DNA of 64,000 nucleotides from Montifringilla adamsi (lineage: Eukaryota > Chordata > Aves > Passeriformes > Passeridae): NCBI GenBank assembly GCA_017590115.1, contig JAGGNK010015336.1, positions 186,001-250,000 of the forward strand. Reading direction: 5' to 3'. Below are positions 63,012 to 64,000 of the stretch, one piece after another; the first letter of the stretch is position 1, and every line of letters starts with the position of its first letter. Below the pieces are notes generated by a model. That model was not told where the DNA came from and searched no databases. It saw nothing but the letters and a program-made list of their open reading frames with translations. A program made the position numbers and the translations under genes.

Positions 63012-64000
63012 CTTAATTTAGGTCTTGGCACTGAAAAATCCAGAGTGATGGAGCTATCTGCTGTGGTGGGAGCTCATGCCTAGGAATTAATGTGGTGCCC
63101 TGCCCTATCCCACTGATAACAGAGGCCAGCACCTTGGAGTCAGGGAGAGCAGCTCTGCCATCACTCAATCTGCCTGTTCTCTGGATGCCACTCATCCATT
63201 GCACTCAGAAATACCCAGGGAGACAAGCACCTTTTCTCAGCTCTGCCAGGCAATATTTCATTCAGAACAGAAGAATGAGCATCCCTGTCTTCCAAAAAGG
63301 AGGTGTCAGCAGTGCCATTATTTTTATTAAAATACATGGACTAGAAAATTCACTTCTTCAGAGACTCTCAAGCCCACATATCCCATCTCTCCACAGAACT
63401 GGGGGTTCATTTCTCCTGCCAGAATTGTTCCTTTTCTTTGGTTTTCTTTGGCCAATTAGTCCAGAAGTGGAAAAGTGACATGACTGCACGGTCTGCTAGT
63501 AAGGGCAGCTTTGGATGCACCCTCTGACAAGGGCAATTTAATGCAATTGGCTTCACTGCCAAAATCTTCTAGAATGTCCAGTTATAAGGCTAAAAGCTCC
63601 TCTCTCACTTTCTTACCCCTTGCTGCAACATGTTTTTTATCTCCACATCTCTAACAGAAGGATTTGAGGTTGTTTCTAGCCCAGGATTGTCTCACGTTTT
63701 CACGAGGAACAGGTTGTTTCAGGTTTGGTTTCATCAGAACTGTGGATTCCCTATAGTAGGAAATGCTTTGGGGAGGCATTTGGGAACAATCTGAAGGCTG
63801 TGAACAGGGGACAGGAGCCAGCTCTGCCCTCTTCAGCTGTTAGAATCCAGTCTGAGGTGGGTGCCTGAGGAACCCTCCACTGTTCTGGGTAATGAGCAGC
63901 TCACAGTCTCTGAAAGCAGCTACTCCAGACATCACCTCAGACTGGGGGGTGACACATCTTGCAGAGATCCTGTCCCATTTCAATGACTTTGTGGCTCCAG

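Overview
This is a window of avian nuclear DNA, most likely from a passerine or passerine-like bird. The evidence is many 5'-truncated CR1 LINE copies with the avian-type 3' tail, several solo LTRs that I recognise as bird endogenous-retrovirus families (three of them of passerine type), spliced exons with GT/AG signals, and one CpG island in AT-rich, gene-poor sequence. There are no bacterial-type genes, operons, CRISPR arrays or tRNA/rRNA genes that I can support.

Layout. 1-6.0 kb carries the 5' coding end of COL22A1 (collagen XXII alpha-1) on the minus strand. The signal-peptide exon is at about 5856-6020, and the complete von Willebrand factor A exon is at 1205-1771. The rest of the collagen gene lies off the left edge. 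The start exon has a clean splice acceptor, so a non-coding first exon must lie further right. The best candidate promoter is a CpG island at about 33.05-34.0 kb, which has a strong minus-strand splice donor at 33096/33095. That would make intron 1 about 27 kb long. 34-56 kb is intergenic and repeat-rich. At 56.4-57.5 kb, again on the minus strand, is an intact 333-codon open frame. It is preceded by a strong splice acceptor and followed by a stop and AATAAA: a real-looking gene that I do not recognise. 57.5-64 kb shows no supported exon.

Repeats. There are about 15 recognisable CR1 pieces on both strands, at least three relics of much older CR1/L3-like LINEs (about 40.3-41.2, 44.1-44.6 and 55.2-55.5 kb), and five LTR copies (3.3, 14.8, 41.2, 48.9 and 55.6 kb) with no retroviral internal genes. 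Simple repeats include a 132-nt uninterrupted purine tract inside the CpG island, a (GAA)n run, a (TG)n run, a 63-bp tandem duplication, and a T tract of about 140 nt near 62.9 kb that may be partly a sequencing artefact.

The two genes have no visible functional link. COL22A1 is an extracellular-matrix gene. The 333-aa protein is soluble, lysine- and proline-rich, and has no signal peptide or membrane segment. Assignments of repeats and of COL22A1 rest on recognition of family sequence from memory; no search was run.
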